Made by a program: the position numbers and the translations under genes
Part shown: piece after piece, positions 9,135-18,322 of the stretch
Position numbering within the stretch: position 1 is the first letter of the stretch
How the letters are laid out: each line of letters opens with the position of its first letter
Source: Clostridiales bacterium
GTDB taxonomy: Bacteria > Bacillota > Clostridia > Oscillospirales > Oscillospiraceae
Direction of reading: 5' to 3'
DNA length: 64,000 bases
NCBI GenBank assembly: GCA_003150355.1
Contig: QAMJ01000020.1
Coordinates: 62,001 to 126,000, forward strand
The notes under the pieces: generated by a model
What the model was told of the DNA's origin: nothing
What the model saw: only the letters and a program-made list of their open reading frames with translations
The model's database searches: none

Positions 9135-10013
9135 ATGGAATTTCTGTCATATCTCATCAGCGGTATCAGTCTCGGCAGCGTGTACGCGATAATCGCGCTG
9201 GGCTATACCATGGTTTACGGCATCGCCAAGATGCTGAACTTCGCCCATGGCGACGTTATAATGGTCGGCGGCTACGTGTCGCTGATGGCGGTCAGCTCAT
9301 GGGGGCTCCCCGCATGGGCGGCGGTACTCGTCGCAATGGTCGTGTGTACGGTGCTCGGCGTTATCATCGAGGGTCTGGCGTATAAGCCGCTGCGCGCGGC
9401 TCCGTCGCTCGCGGTGCTTATCACCGCTATCGGCGTGAGCTACTTCCTCCAGAACTCCGCCCTGCTCATCTGGGGCGCGAACCCCAAGGCGTACAGCCCT
9501 GTGGTCGAGGGCGCGTTCAGGCTCTTCGACGGCAAGCTTACGATCTCCTACATCGCGCTTCTGACGGTCGTGATGTGCCTTGTCATCATGGCGGCGCTGA
9601 CCTTCTTCACCGGCAAGACCAAGATGGGCAAAGCTATGCGCGCCGTGTCCGAGGATAAGGCGGCGGCCCAGCTCATGGGCATCAACGTCAACAGCACCAT
9701 TTCCCTTACCTTCGCTATCGGCTCGGCTCTCGCGGCGATCGCGGGCGTGCTGCTCTGCTCGTCCTACACCTCCCTCATGCCGACGACCGGCTCCATGCCC
9801 GGCATCAAAGCCTTCACCGCGGCGGTGTTCGGCGGCATCGGCTCTATCCCCGGCGCGTTCCTCGGCGGCCTGCTGCTCGGCATAATCGAGTCTCTGGCAA
9901 AGGCGTATATCTCCACGCAGCTTGCAAACTCCATCGTCTTTGCGGTGCTTATCGTGACGCTGCTGGTGCGTCCGGCCGGTCTGCTCGGCAAGTATGTGCC
10001 GGAGAAAGTCTGA
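9135..10013 (+). CDS. livH: Branched-chain amino acid ABC transporter permease LivH
   Basis: This 292-residue, highly hydrophobic protein has the LivH signature GYTMVYGIAKMLNFAHGDVIMVGGY at its N-terminus and the GIKAFTAAVFGGIGSIPGA motif that contacts the ATPases. About eight membrane helices are apparent. It pairs with LivM to form the membrane channel. A Shine-Dalgarno AGAGGT precedes the ATG, and its stop overlaps the Shine-Dalgarno of livM, indicating translational coupling. Confidence 0.92.
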   Translation: MEFLSYLISGISLGSVYAIIALGYTMVYGIAKMLNFAHGDVIMVGGYVSLMAVSSWGLPAWAAVLVAMVVCTVLGVIIEGLAYKPLRAAPSLAVLITAIGVSYFLQNSALLIWGANPKAYSPVVEGAFRLFDGKLTISYIALLTVVMCLVIMAALTFFTGKTKMGKAMRAVSEDKAAAQLMGINVNSTISLTFAIGSALAAIAGVLLCSSYTSLMPTTGSMPGIKAFTAAVFGGIGSIPGAFLGGLLLGIIESLAKAYISTQLANSIVFAVLIVTLLVRPAGLLGKYVPEKV

Positions 10014-10022
10014 GGTGCCAAG

Positions 10023-11093
10023 ATGAAAAAGACTCTTAACAAGACAAAGATCGCGGACTTCGCGACTTATATCGGCGTCGTCATCGCCTTTATCGTCATG
10101 AACGCGCTGATGAACGAAGGGCTGCTCACCCGCTCGATGAAGGGTCAGCTCGTCCCAATCTGCTGCTACATCGTCATGGCCGTCTCCCTGAACCTCACCG
10201 TCGGCATCCTCGGCGAGCTGAGTCTGGGACACGCGGGCTTCATGAGCGTCGGCGCGTTCACCGGTGTCGTCACCGCGATGAGCCTGCAGAGCGCTATCCC
10301 CTCCGATGGCGTGCGCCTCGCGCTCGCGATAGTGATGGGCGCAATTTTCGCGGGAATTGCGGGAACTCTTGTCGGCATCCCGGTGCTGCGCCTGCACGGC
10401 GACTATCTGGCAATCGTGACGCTGGCCTTCGGCGAGATCATCAAGGAGCTTATAAACTGCCTCATCATCGGCCACGATGAAAACGGCCTGCACATCATCT
10501 TCAACGCCACCGGCGCAAAGACCGTCACCGACCTCGGCCTCACCGAGACGGGCAAGGTGCTCATCAAGGGAGCGCAGGGCGCGACCGGCACGGACACCAT
10601 CGCAAGCTTCACCGCGGGCTTCATCCTCATCATGGTCACGCTCGTCGTTGTTTTGAACCTCGCGCGCAGCCGCTCCGGCCGCGCGATCATGGCGCTGCGC
10701 GATAACCGCATCGCTGCCGAGTCCGTCGGCATCAATGTGACGAAGTATAAGCTCATGGCCTTTGTGACCAGCGCTGCGCTCGCGGGCGGCGCGGGCGCGC
10801 TCTACGGCCTGAACTTCTCGAACCTCGTTTCCTCAAAATTCGATTTCAACACCTCGATCCTCATCCTCGTTTTCGTAGTGCTCGGCGGGCTCGGCAACAT
10901 GTGGGGCTCGATCATCGCGGCGGCGGTGCTGACGGTGCTGCCCGAGGCGCTGCGCGGCTTTGCCGATTACCGTATGCTCATCTACGCGATAGTCCTGATA
11001 GTCGTCATGCTGGCGACGAACAGCCCCCAGATGAAGGCGCTGCTTTCAAAGCTCGTCCCCTTCGGCAAGAAAGGAGAAAAGGAACATGCCTGA
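10023..11093 (+). CDS. livM: Branched-chain amino acid ABC transporter permease LivM
   Basis: The 356-residue membrane protein contains the LivM-type motif LTVGILGELSLGHAGFMSVG, the segment LRLHGDYLAIVTLAFGEI, and the coupling motif ALAGGAGALYG. A non-conserved loop of about 40 residues (near 145-195) separates two membrane blocks. It overlaps livG by 8 nt, so the two are translationally coupled. Confidence 0.92.
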   Translation: MKKTLNKTKIADFATYIGVVIAFIVMNALMNEGLLTRSMKGQLVPICCYIVMAVSLNLTVGILGELSLGHAGFMSVGAFTGVVTAMSLQSAIPSDGVRLALAIVMGAIFAGIAGTLVGIPVLRLHGDYLAIVTLAFGEIIKELINCLIIGHDENGLHIIFNATGAKTVTDLGLTETGKVLIKGAQGATGTDTIASFTAGFILIMVTLVVVLNLARSRSGRAIMALRDNRIAAESVGINVTKYKLMAFVTSAALAGGAGALYGLNFSNLVSSKFDFNTSILILVFVVLGGLGNMWGSIIAAAVLTVLPEALRGFADYRMLIYAIVLIVVMLATNSPQMKALLSKLVPFGKKGEKEHA

Positions 11094-12000
11094 TCTCGCT
11101 CTGAAATTAAGAAACCCGCTCGCAATGTTTGCCCCGGCATATCCGGAAGCCAACATCGAGACAAAGTATAAAAGCCCGCTCGTCCCGCTGCCGACGAACG
11201 CTTTCATCCCGCAGCGCGACCTTGACAAGACCCCCGTCCTCGAAGTCAGCCACCTCGGCATAGACTTCGGCGGCCTGACCGCGGTCGACGATTTTAACCT
11301 CACCATCGGCCGTACCGAGATCGCCGGGCTCATCGGCCCGAACGGCGCGGGCAAGACCACGATCTTTAACCTCCTCACCAAGGTCTACCAGCCGACGCGC
11401 GGCACTATCATGGTCGACGGCATAGACACCCACAGCATGAACACCGCACAGGTCAACAAGCTCGGCGTGGCGCGCACGTTCCAGAACATCCGCCTGTTTG
11501 ACAACCTCAGTGTTGAGGATAACGTCAAGCTCGGCATGCACAACCAGATAAACTACGGCATGTTCTCCGGTATCATGCGCCTGCCGTCCTATTGGAAGCA
11601 GGAGCGCATCGCCCATGAGCGCGCGATGGAGCTGCTGAGCATCTTCGACATGGAAGACCTCGCGGACGCCAAGGCAGGCTCTCTGCCCTACGGTGCACAG
11701 CGCCGTCTCGAGATAGTCCGCGCCCTCGGCACGAACCCGAGTCTGCTGCTGCTCGACGAGCCCGCCGCCGGCATGAACCCCTCCGAGACCGCGGAGCTGA
11801 TGGAGAACATCATCAAGATCCGCGACATGTTCCAGATCGCCATCATGCTCATCGAGCACGACATGAACCTTGTTATGGGCATCTGCGAGGGTATCTGCGT
11901 GCTGAACTTCGGCAAGGTCATCGCCAAGGGCACGCCCGCGGACATTCAGGCGAACCCCGTCGTTATCGAAGCATACCTCGGCAAGAAGAAGGAGGCCTGA
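11086..12000 (+). CDS. livG: Branched-chain amino acid ABC transporter ATP-binding protein LivG
   Basis: The 304-residue ATPase has Walker A GPNGAGKTT, the LivG-type ARTFQNIRLF segment, signature-like LPYGAQRRLEI and Walker B LLLLDEPAAGMNP. LivG proteins are usually about 255 residues. This one carries an N-terminal extension of about 45 residues before the conserved VLEVSHLGIDFGGL. The start overlaps the end of livM with GGAG upstream, which supports the extended form. An internal start cannot be fully excluded. Confidence 0.92.
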   Translation: MPDLALKLRNPLAMFAPAYPEANIETKYKSPLVPLPTNAFIPQRDLDKTPVLEVSHLGIDFGGLTAVDDFNLTIGRTEIAGLIGPNGAGKTTIFNLLTKVYQPTRGTIMVDGIDTHSMNTAQVNKLGVARTFQNIRLFDNLSVEDNVKLGMHNQINYGMFSGIMRLPSYWKQERIAHERAMELLSIFDMEDLADAKAGSLPYGAQRRLEIVRALGTNPSLLLLDEPAAGMNPSETAELMENIIKIRDMFQIAIMLIEHDMNLVMGICEGICVLNFGKVIAKGTPADIQANPVVIEAYLGKKKEA

Positions 12001-12004
12001 GCGC

Positions 12005-12715
12005 ATGGGCACTATTCTTAAGGTAGATAATATAAATGTATACTACGGCGCGATCCACGCGATAAAGGGCATCTCCTTTGAGGTCAACGAGGGCGAGATC
12101 GTCACCCTTATCGGCGCAAACGGCGCGGGCAAGTCCACGACGCTCCAGACCGTCTCCGGGCTGCTGCGCTCCCGCACCGGCAGCATCGAGTTTAACGGCG
12201 AGAACATCAGCCATGTCCCAGCGCACAAGCTCGTGTACAAGGGGCTCGCGCAGGTCCCCGAGGGGCGGCGCATCTTCCTTCAGATGAGCGTTGAGGAGAA
12301 CCTCGAAATGGGCGCGTTCACGCAGAAAAATGCCGGTATCGACGCGGATCTCGAGTCGGTCTATGAGCAGTTCCCGCGCCTGCGCGAGAGAAAGAAGCAG
12401 ATCGCCGGTACACTATCCGGCGGCGAGCAGCAGATGCTTGCGATGGGCAGAGCGCTCATGAGCCACCCGAAGCTGCTGATGCTGGACGAGCCGTCCATGG
12501 GTCTTGCGCCTATACTTGTCGAGCAGATATTCGACATCATCCGGCAGCTCCACAAGAACGGAACGACGATCCTGCTCGTCGAGCAGAACGCGCAGATGGC
12601 GCTCTCCGTCGCTGACCGCGCATACGTGCTCGAAACGGGCAAGATCACCCTCAGCGGCACCGGCAAGGAGCTTGCCGAGAGCGACGAGGTTCGCAAGGCC
12701 TACCTCGGCGGCTGA
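12005..12715 (+). CDS. livF: Branched-chain amino acid ABC transporter ATP-binding protein LivF
   Basis: The 236-residue ATPase has Walker A GANGAGKST, signature TLSGGEQQMLAMGRAL and Walker B LLMLDEPSMGLAP, with the LivF-typical LAQVPEGRRIF. AAGGAGG straddles the livG stop 4 nt upstream. It is last gene of the liv operon. Confidence 0.93.
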   Translation: MGTILKVDNINVYYGAIHAIKGISFEVNEGEIVTLIGANGAGKSTTLQTVSGLLRSRTGSIEFNGENISHVPAHKLVYKGLAQVPEGRRIFLQMSVEENLEMGAFTQKNAGIDADLESVYEQFPRLRERKKQIAGTLSGGEQQMLAMGRALMSHPKLLMLDEPSMGLAPILVEQIFDIIRQLHKNGTTILLVEQNAQMALSVADRAYVLETGKITLSGTGKELAESDEVRKAYLGG

Positions 12716-12739
12716 TAGGAAAGTATATAATAATAGAAA

Positions 12740-12766
12740 GAGCGTACCGCGTTAAGCGATACGCTC
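12740..12766 (+). terminator. Weak terminator after livF
   Basis: GAGCGTA (12740-12746) pairs with TACGCTC (12760-12766), with an inner CGC/GCG pairing. No clear U-tract follows. Confidence 0.4.
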
Positions 12767-12810
12767 GAGCTATATATGAGGATGCGCGGCAAAATTGCGG
12801 TATAAAGGGC

Positions 12811-12838
12811 TTGCATAAAGGGGAATTTATGGTATAGT
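12811..12838 (+). promoter_or_regulatory. Promoter of argS
   Basis: TTGCAT (12811-12816) and TATAGT (12833-12838) are spaced 16 bp apart. The leader of about 60 nt holds only a small hairpin (ATACC/GGTAT near 12861-12880) and is too short for a T-box. Confidence 0.65.
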
Positions 12839-12904
12839 ATTAAAATGTATATCCGTAGTGATACCATAGCTTTACGGTATTGAAAGATAAGGAGAGTTAT
12901 TTGC

Positions 12905-14563
12905 ATGAACGACTTTGGAAGCAAGATTTATGACGCCGCGAAGAAGGCCGTAAAAGAGGTCTATGATCTGGAACCGGCTGAGGGTCAGCTCATTATCGAG
13001 ACCCCTCAGGACACCAAGCTGGGCGATTATTCCACCAGCATTGCCATGAAGCTTTCGCGCACTCTCCGACGTAACCCGATGGAGATCGCCGAGCCCCTTA
13101 CCGCGAAGCTCGCAGAGCTCCTCCCGGAGTGCGAGTCGATCACCGTCGCCCGCCCCGGCTTCATCAACTTCAAGCTCAAGCAGAGCGCCCTCGCCGCCGT
13201 CATCAACGAGGTCATCGCCGCCGGTGACGATTACGGCAAGAACGATTCCGGCAAGGATAAGCACATGCTGCTCGAGTGGGTCTCCGCGAACCCGACCGGC
13301 GACCTGCACTGCGGCCACGCCCGCAACGCTGCGTGGGGCGACTGCATCTGCCGCCTGATGGAAGCCAGTGGCTGGGACGTGCTGCGTGAGTTCTATGTCA
13401 ACGACGCCGGCAACCAGATCGTCAAGCTCGGCGAATCCCTCACCGCACGCTACTTTGAGTATTTCGGCAAGGAATATCCCCTGCCCGAGGACGGCTACCA
13501 TGCCGATGATATAAAGGAGATCGCAGCACAGCTCGCCAAGGAAGAGGGCGACAAGTGGCTCACCGCCGACCCCAAGGAGCGCCTTGCGTACTTCATGGAC
13601 TACGGCAAGAAGAAGGAGCTTGAGAAGATCGACCGCGACCTCAAGACCTACCGCGTCACCATGCAGAGCTGGATGCACGAGACCTTCTTCTATGAGGACA
13701 ACTGCAAGCGCATCAATGCCTGCCTTGACCGCATGGCGGACATGGGTCTGACCTACGAGAAGGACGGCGCGCTCTGGTTCAAGAGCACCGACTACGGCGA
13801 TGAGAAAGACCGCGTCCTGCGCAAGAGCGACGGCACCTTCTCCTACCTGACTCCCGATATCGCAAACCACGTCTACAAGGTCGAGCGCGGCTACCCGCTG
13901 CTCGTTGACCTCTGGGGCGCGGATCATCACTCCTACGTTATCCGTATGCAGAACGCGCTGACCGCGCTCGGCTACCCGAAAGGGACGCTCGAGGTCGACC
14001 TGATACAGATGGTGCGCATGGTCGAGGACGGTAAGGAAGTCAAGATGTCCAAGCGTACCGGCAACGCTATCACCCTGCGCGAGCTGTGCGAGGATATCGG
14101 CGTGGACGCTGCGCGCTGGTTCTTCGTCTCCAAGGACGTGGCGACCCACATGGATCTCGACCTCAAGCTTGCCCGCTCCAAGGACAACAACAACCCCGTT
14201 TACTACGCGCAGTACGCTTACTCCCGTATGTGCTCCATCCTCAGAAATCCCCAGATCCCCGAGTTCAAGAGCGTCGATGTTTACGAGCGCCTGACCGACG
14301 AGAAGGAAATGCAGATGCTCAAGCTCATAAGCGAGTTCCCGAAGGAGGTCGCCGCGGACGCGCTCAACCGCAAGCCGAACAAGATGACCGAGTATATCAT
14401 CACGCTCGTCAAGGTCTTCCACAGCTACTATAACTCCACCAAGGTCAATAACCCCGACGATCCCGAGCTTACCAACGAGCGTATCGGCCTCATCAAGGCT
14501 GCGATGATAACCCTCAAAAACGCGCTCACGCTCATCGGCGTTTCCGCTCCGGAGAGCATGTAA
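12905..14563 (+). CDS. argS: Arginyl-tRNA synthetase
   Basis: The 552-residue class I synthetase has the HIGH-type motif HCGH near residue 135 within SANPTGDLHCGHARNAAWGD and KMSKRTGN near residue 380. A C-terminal DALR-type anticodon-binding helical domain follows. It charges tRNA-Arg with arginine and ATP. The strong AAGGAGAG upstream sets the ATG. It has its own promoter and a strong terminator, so it is independent of the arginine deiminase operon downstream, although both act on arginine. Confidence 0.96.
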   Translation: MNDFGSKIYDAAKKAVKEVYDLEPAEGQLIIETPQDTKLGDYSTSIAMKLSRTLRRNPMEIAEPLTAKLAELLPECESITVARPGFINFKLKQSALAAVINEVIAAGDDYGKNDSGKDKHMLLEWVSANPTGDLHCGHARNAAWGDCICRLMEASGWDVLREFYVNDAGNQIVKLGESLTARYFEYFGKEYPLPEDGYHADDIKEIAAQLAKEEGDKWLTADPKERLAYFMDYGKKKELEKIDRDLKTYRVTMQSWMHETFFYEDNCKRINACLDRMADMGLTYEKDGALWFKSTDYGDEKDRVLRKSDGTFSYLTPDIANHVYKVERGYPLLVDLWGADHHSYVIRMQNALTALGYPKGTLEVDLIQMVRMVEDGKEVKMSKRTGNAITLRELCEDIGVDAARWFFVSKDVATHMDLDLKLARSKDNNNPVYYAQYAYSRMCSILRNPQIPEFKSVDVYERLTDEKEMQMLKLISEFPKEVAADALNRKPNKMTEYIITLVKVFHSYYNSTKVNNPDDPELTNERIGLIKAAMITLKNALTLIGVSAPESM

Positions 14564-14665
14564 CAGCCCTGCCGTTATTTTTCACAAACCGCGTCAAAAT
14601 CCAAAATATACAATCTGCAAAAATGACAGCCGTATAAACGCTGCAAAAACGGCTTGAACAGTCAA

Positions 14666-14709
14666 AACCGAGGAAAACCGTCACAAGACGGTTTTCCTCG
14701 GTTCTTTTT
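14666..14709 (+). terminator. Rho-independent terminator of argS
   Basis: A perfect 17-bp stem (14666-14682 with 14687-14703), loop ACAA and CTTTTT follow argS. Confidence 0.95.
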
Positions 14710-14724
14710 AGCTTTTTCACAAAT

Positions 14725-14759
14725 TGGGAACCGGTTCCCATGCGCACAACTGTGCGCAT
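14725..14759 (+). promoter_or_regulatory. Two abutting palindromes upstream of arcA
   Basis: The 16-bp perfect palindrome TGGGAACCGGTTCCCA (14725-14740) abuts ATGCGCAC-AACT-GTGCGCAT (14740-14759) and shares one base with it. The first has the centre CCGG and symmetry of LacI-family operators. A motif AAAATATACAAT also occurs twice in this 450-bp gap (near 14603 and 14866). I see no gene in 14710-15012, and the arcA promoter is not clear-cut (a weak TATGAT near 14918). Confidence 0.5.
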
Positions 14760-15012
14760 TCCATATAAAACACTCGTTAAATTTTCAACTTTTGGTGTCA
14801 CGGCGCAAAAAATAAACGGGTTTGAGAACGTAAAATTTGCTGTTTTCCGTACAACGAGAACGACGAAAATATACAATTTCTTCTACACGATTTTTCCAAT
14901 ATTTTAATCAGCATCGGATATGATATGTACAGTGACACACCGCGTCGGTACTATGCGCGCAGGAACGACGCAGTAAAAATACAAAATATTATTAATAACA
15001 GGAGGAAATAAA

Positions 15013-16242
15013 ATGAAAGGCATTTGCGTTCGCAGCGAGATAAAGCCGCTGAAAAAAGTGCTTCTTCATCGTCCCGGCCGCGAGCTTCTCAATCTTACGC
15101 CCGATCGTCTGCCGGAGCTTCTTTTCGATGATATCCCGTTTCTGAAGGTCGCACAGCAGGAGCATGACGCTTTCGCTCAGATTCTCCGCAATAACGGCAC
15201 CGAGGTCGTCTACCTTGAGGACCTCATGGCCGAGGTCTTCAAGCTCCACCCCGAGGTCATCAAGCCCTTTATATATCAGTGGCTGTCCGAGGGCAACATA
15301 AAGACCCGCCGCTGGCAGGATAAGCTGTATGATTACCTCGTCAGCAATTTTGAGGGCAAGGCTCTTGTCGAAAAGACCATGGAGGGAATCACGCTCAAGG
15401 AAATGGGCGGCGCTTCCGCTTACTCCCTGCAGGATATGATCGCCCCGGCTGACGACCTCATCGTCGACCCGATGCCGAACCTCTACTTCACCCGCGACCC
15501 GTTCGCGTCCGTCGGCACCGGCGTGTTCCTGCACAGGATGCGCTTCCCGACCCGCTGCCGCGAGACCATCTTCGCTGACTACATCTTCCGTTATCACCCC
15601 GACTTCGAGGGTCTTGTCACCCGTTACTACGACCGTGACTTCCACGCGAACATCGAGGGCGGTGACGTCCTGAACCTCACCGAGGACACTCTCGCGATCG
15701 GTATCTCCCAGCGCACCTCCCCCGACGGCATCGAGGCCGCGGCCCGCAATCTCTTTGCCGATCCCAATGCCAAGATCTGCACCGTGCTGGCCTTCGACAT
15801 TCCCGACTGCCGCGCGTTCATGCACCTTGACACTGTCTTCACCCAGATCGACTACGACAAGTACACCATCCATCCCGCGATCCTTGGGCCTCTCACCGTG
15901 TACGAGATCACCCCGGGCACGAAGGACCCGACCGATCTGCACATCCGCCGTATCGACTCGAAGCTCGAAGACATCCTTTCCAAGTACACCCGCACCGAGC
16001 ACGTCAAGCTCATCAACTGCGGCGGCGACGATCTGATCGCCTCGGCACGTGAGCAGTGGAACGACGGCTCCAACACCCTGTGCATCGCACCGGGCAAGAT
16101 CGTCGTCTACGAGCGCAACGACGTCACTAACGCCATCCTCCGCGACGAGGGCATCCAGGTTCTCGAAATGCCGTCGGCGGAGCTGTCCCGCGGCCGCGGC
16201 GGCCCGCGCTGCATGTCCATGCCGCTCATCCGCGCAGAATAA
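15013..16242 (+). CDS. arcA: Arginine deiminase
   Basis: Arginine deiminase hydrolyses arginine to citrulline and ammonia. The 409-residue protein shows the family motifs LLHRPGRELLNLTP, FTRDPFASVG, NIEGGDVLNL and HLDTVFT. The nucleophilic Cys is at about residue 400 in GGPRCMSMPLIR. A strong AGGAGG precedes the ATG. It is first gene of an arcA-arcB-arcC-permease set that yields ATP from arginine under anaerobic conditions. The 450-bp upstream region with palindromes is probably its control region. Confidence 0.96.
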   Translation: MKGICVRSEIKPLKKVLLHRPGRELLNLTPDRLPELLFDDIPFLKVAQQEHDAFAQILRNNGTEVVYLEDLMAEVFKLHPEVIKPFIYQWLSEGNIKTRRWQDKLYDYLVSNFEGKALVEKTMEGITLKEMGGASAYSLQDMIAPADDLIVDPMPNLYFTRDPFASVGTGVFLHRMRFPTRCRETIFADYIFRYHPDFEGLVTRYYDRDFHANIEGGDVLNLTEDTLAIGISQRTSPDGIEAAARNLFADPNAKICTVLAFDIPDCRAFMHLDTVFTQIDYDKYTIHPAILGPLTVYEITPGTKDPTDLHIRRIDSKLEDILSKYTRTEHVKLINCGGDDLIASAREQWNDGSNTLCIAPGKIVVYERNDVTNAILRDEGIQVLEMPSAELSRGRGGPRCMSMPLIRAE

Positions 16243-16301
16243 AAACCAGCAAGAAGTTCTTAAATAAAAATCTCGATCATTACTTTTAGGAGGAAATAAT
16301 T

Positions 16302-17294
16302 ATGGGTCTCAACATTCGCGGCAGAAGCTTCCTTACTCTTCTGGACTTCACCCCGGACGAAATCAACTATCTCCTTGACCTCGCTTCCGAGTTCAAGCGC
16401 ATGAAGAATAACGGCATCGAGCACAAGTGGCTGACCGATAAGCAGATCGTTCTGCTCTTCGAAAAGACCTCCACCCGTACCCGCTGCGCATTCGAAGTCG
16501 GCGCACGCGACCTCGGCATGGGCGTCACCTTCCTCGATTCCGGCTCCTCCCAGATGGGCAAGAAGGAATCCCTCGCTGACACCGCGAAGGTTCTCGGCCG
16601 CATGTTCGACGGCATCGAGTACCGCGGCTTCAAGCAGTCCGTTGTTGAGGATCTCGCCCGTTACTCCGGCGTTCCCGTATGGAACGGCCTGACCGACCAG
16701 TTCCATCCCACGCAGATGCTTGCCGACATCATGACCGCACGCGAAGAGTTCGGCGACATGCGCGGCCGCAAGCTCACCTTCTTCGGTGACGCCCGCAACA
16801 ACGTTGCAAACTCCCTCATGGTCGTCTGCGCAAAGCTCGGCATGCACTTCTGCGCCTGCGGCCCCAAGGAGCTCATGCCTGAGGATTGGCTCATTGAGAA
16901 GTGCCAGGCAGTCGCCGCCGAGACCGGCGCTGTGCTTGAGTTCACCGACGATGTCGCTGTCGGCGCACGTGACTGCGATGTGCTCTACACCGATATATGG
17001 CTCTCCATGGGCGAGCCTGCAGAGCTGTGGGAGAAGCGCATCAAGCTCCTGCGCCCCTACCAGGTCAATAAGGAAGTCATGGCTATGGCTAAGCCCACCG
17101 CCATCTTTGAGCACTGCCTGCCCTCCTTCCACGATCGCGAGACGACCGTCGGCGAGGATATCTACCAGAAGTTCGGCCTCGAGGCTATGGAAGTCACCGA
17201 CGATGTGTTCCTTGGCCACCAGGCACGTCAGTTCCAGGAAGCAGAGAACCGTATGCACACCATCAAGGCTGTGATGTACGCAACGCTGAAGTAA
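16302..17294 (+). CDS. arcB: Ornithine carbamoyltransferase (catabolic)
   Basis: The 330-residue enzyme has the carbamoyl-phosphate motif STRTR at residues 57-61, NGLTDQFHPTQMLAD in the middle and HCLPSFHD near 271. In the deiminase pathway it phosphorolyses citrulline to ornithine and carbamoyl phosphate. It sits between arcA and arcC with short gaps and its own AGGAGG. The sequence alone does not separate catabolic ArcB from anabolic ArgF. The operon decides it. Confidence 0.94.
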   Translation: MGLNIRGRSFLTLLDFTPDEINYLLDLASEFKRMKNNGIEHKWLTDKQIVLLFEKTSTRTRCAFEVGARDLGMGVTFLDSGSSQMGKKESLADTAKVLGRMFDGIEYRGFKQSVVEDLARYSGVPVWNGLTDQFHPTQMLADIMTAREEFGDMRGRKLTFFGDARNNVANSLMVVCAKLGMHFCACGPKELMPEDWLIEKCQAVAAETGAVLEFTDDVAVGARDCDVLYTDIWLSMGEPAELWEKRIKLLRPYQVNKEVMAMAKPTAIFEHCLPSFHDRETTVGEDIYQKFGLEAMEVTDDVFLGHQARQFQEAENRMHTIKAVMYATLK

Positions 17295-17304
17295 GGAAGA
17301 AACT

Positions 17305-18243
17305 ATGGCAGAAAGAATTGTTGTCGCTCTCGGGGGAAACGCGCTTGGCAAAACCCCCGAGCAGCAGCTTGAGCTTGTCCGCAATACCGCCCGCCCCATC
17401 GTCGACCTCGTCGAGAAGGGCTATGAGGTCATCATCGGCCACGGCAACGGCCCGCAGGTCGGCATGATAAACCTCGCAATGGAGTTCTCCGCGAACAAGG
17501 GCGGGAACACCCCGTTCATGCCCTTCCCCGAATGCGGCGCCATGACACAGGGCTACATAGGCTATCATCTTCAGCAGGCTATCCAGCATGAGCTGAAGAA
17601 CCGCGGCATAAATAAGGAATGTGCGACCGTCGTGACGCAGGTCGTCGTCGACGAGAAGGACCCCGGCTTCCAGCATCCCACGAAGCCCGTCGGCAGCTTC
17701 TACACCAAGGAAGAGGCCGAGAAGATCGCCGAAGAAAAAGGCTTCATCTTCGTTGAGGACGCAGGCCGCGGCTACCGCCGTGTCGTTCCCTCCCCCATCC
17801 CCAAGCGCATCGTTGAGCTGAACGTTGTCGATCAGCTCGTGCGCGCCGGCGACATCGTCATCACTGTCGGCGGCGGCGGCATCCCCGTCGTCGAGACCGA
17901 GGACGGACTTCGCGGCGTCGCGGCGGTCATCGATAAGGACCGTGCAAGCTCCCTGCTGGCGCAGGACGTGCGCGCAGACCGCCTCATCATCCTCACCGCA
18001 GTGGACGCGGTGTGCATAAACTTCAATAAGCCCGACCAGAAGGAGCTCTCCTCCATGACGATCGCCGACTGCGAGAAGTATATCGCGGAAGGCCAGTTCG
18101 CTCCCGGAAGCATGCTGCCGAAGGTCGAATCCTGCATGGAGTTCGTGAAGAACAACGACCATGGAGGGACCGCACTCATCACCTCCCTTGCCCGTGCCGC
18201 GGACGCCCTCGAGGGCAAGACCGGCACCGTGATTACCCGGTAA
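17305..18243 (+). CDS. arcC: Carbamate kinase
   Basis: The 312-residue amino-acid-kinase-fold enzyme begins RIVVALGGNALGK and contains GHGNGPQVGMI and ITVGGGGIPVV, as in carbamate kinases. It uses carbamoyl phosphate to make ATP, CO2 and ammonia, the energy-conserving step of the pathway. Only 10 nt separate it from arcB. Confidence 0.95.
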   Translation: MAERIVVALGGNALGKTPEQQLELVRNTARPIVDLVEKGYEVIIGHGNGPQVGMINLAMEFSANKGGNTPFMPFPECGAMTQGYIGYHLQQAIQHELKNRGINKECATVVTQVVVDEKDPGFQHPTKPVGSFYTKEEAEKIAEEKGFIFVEDAGRGYRRVVPSPIPKRIVELNVVDQLVRAGDIVITVGGGGIPVVETEDGLRGVAAVIDKDRASSLLAQDVRADRLIILTAVDAVCINFNKPDQKELSSMTIADCEKYIAEGQFAPGSMLPKVESCMEFVKNNDHGGTALITSLARAADALEGKTGTVITR

Positions 18244-18322
18244 GCGTTTTACGTTTTAATATCGCGCTATCTCAGTTCCACTTGCAAAGTCCAAACAAAT
18301 TAAAAGAGAGGGGTTTCAAATC

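Noticed and set aside
12839..12904. T-box riboswitch for argS
   Set aside because: The leader is about 60 nt, too short for a specifier stem and antiterminator, and no T-box sequence (AGGGTGGNACCGCG-like) is present.
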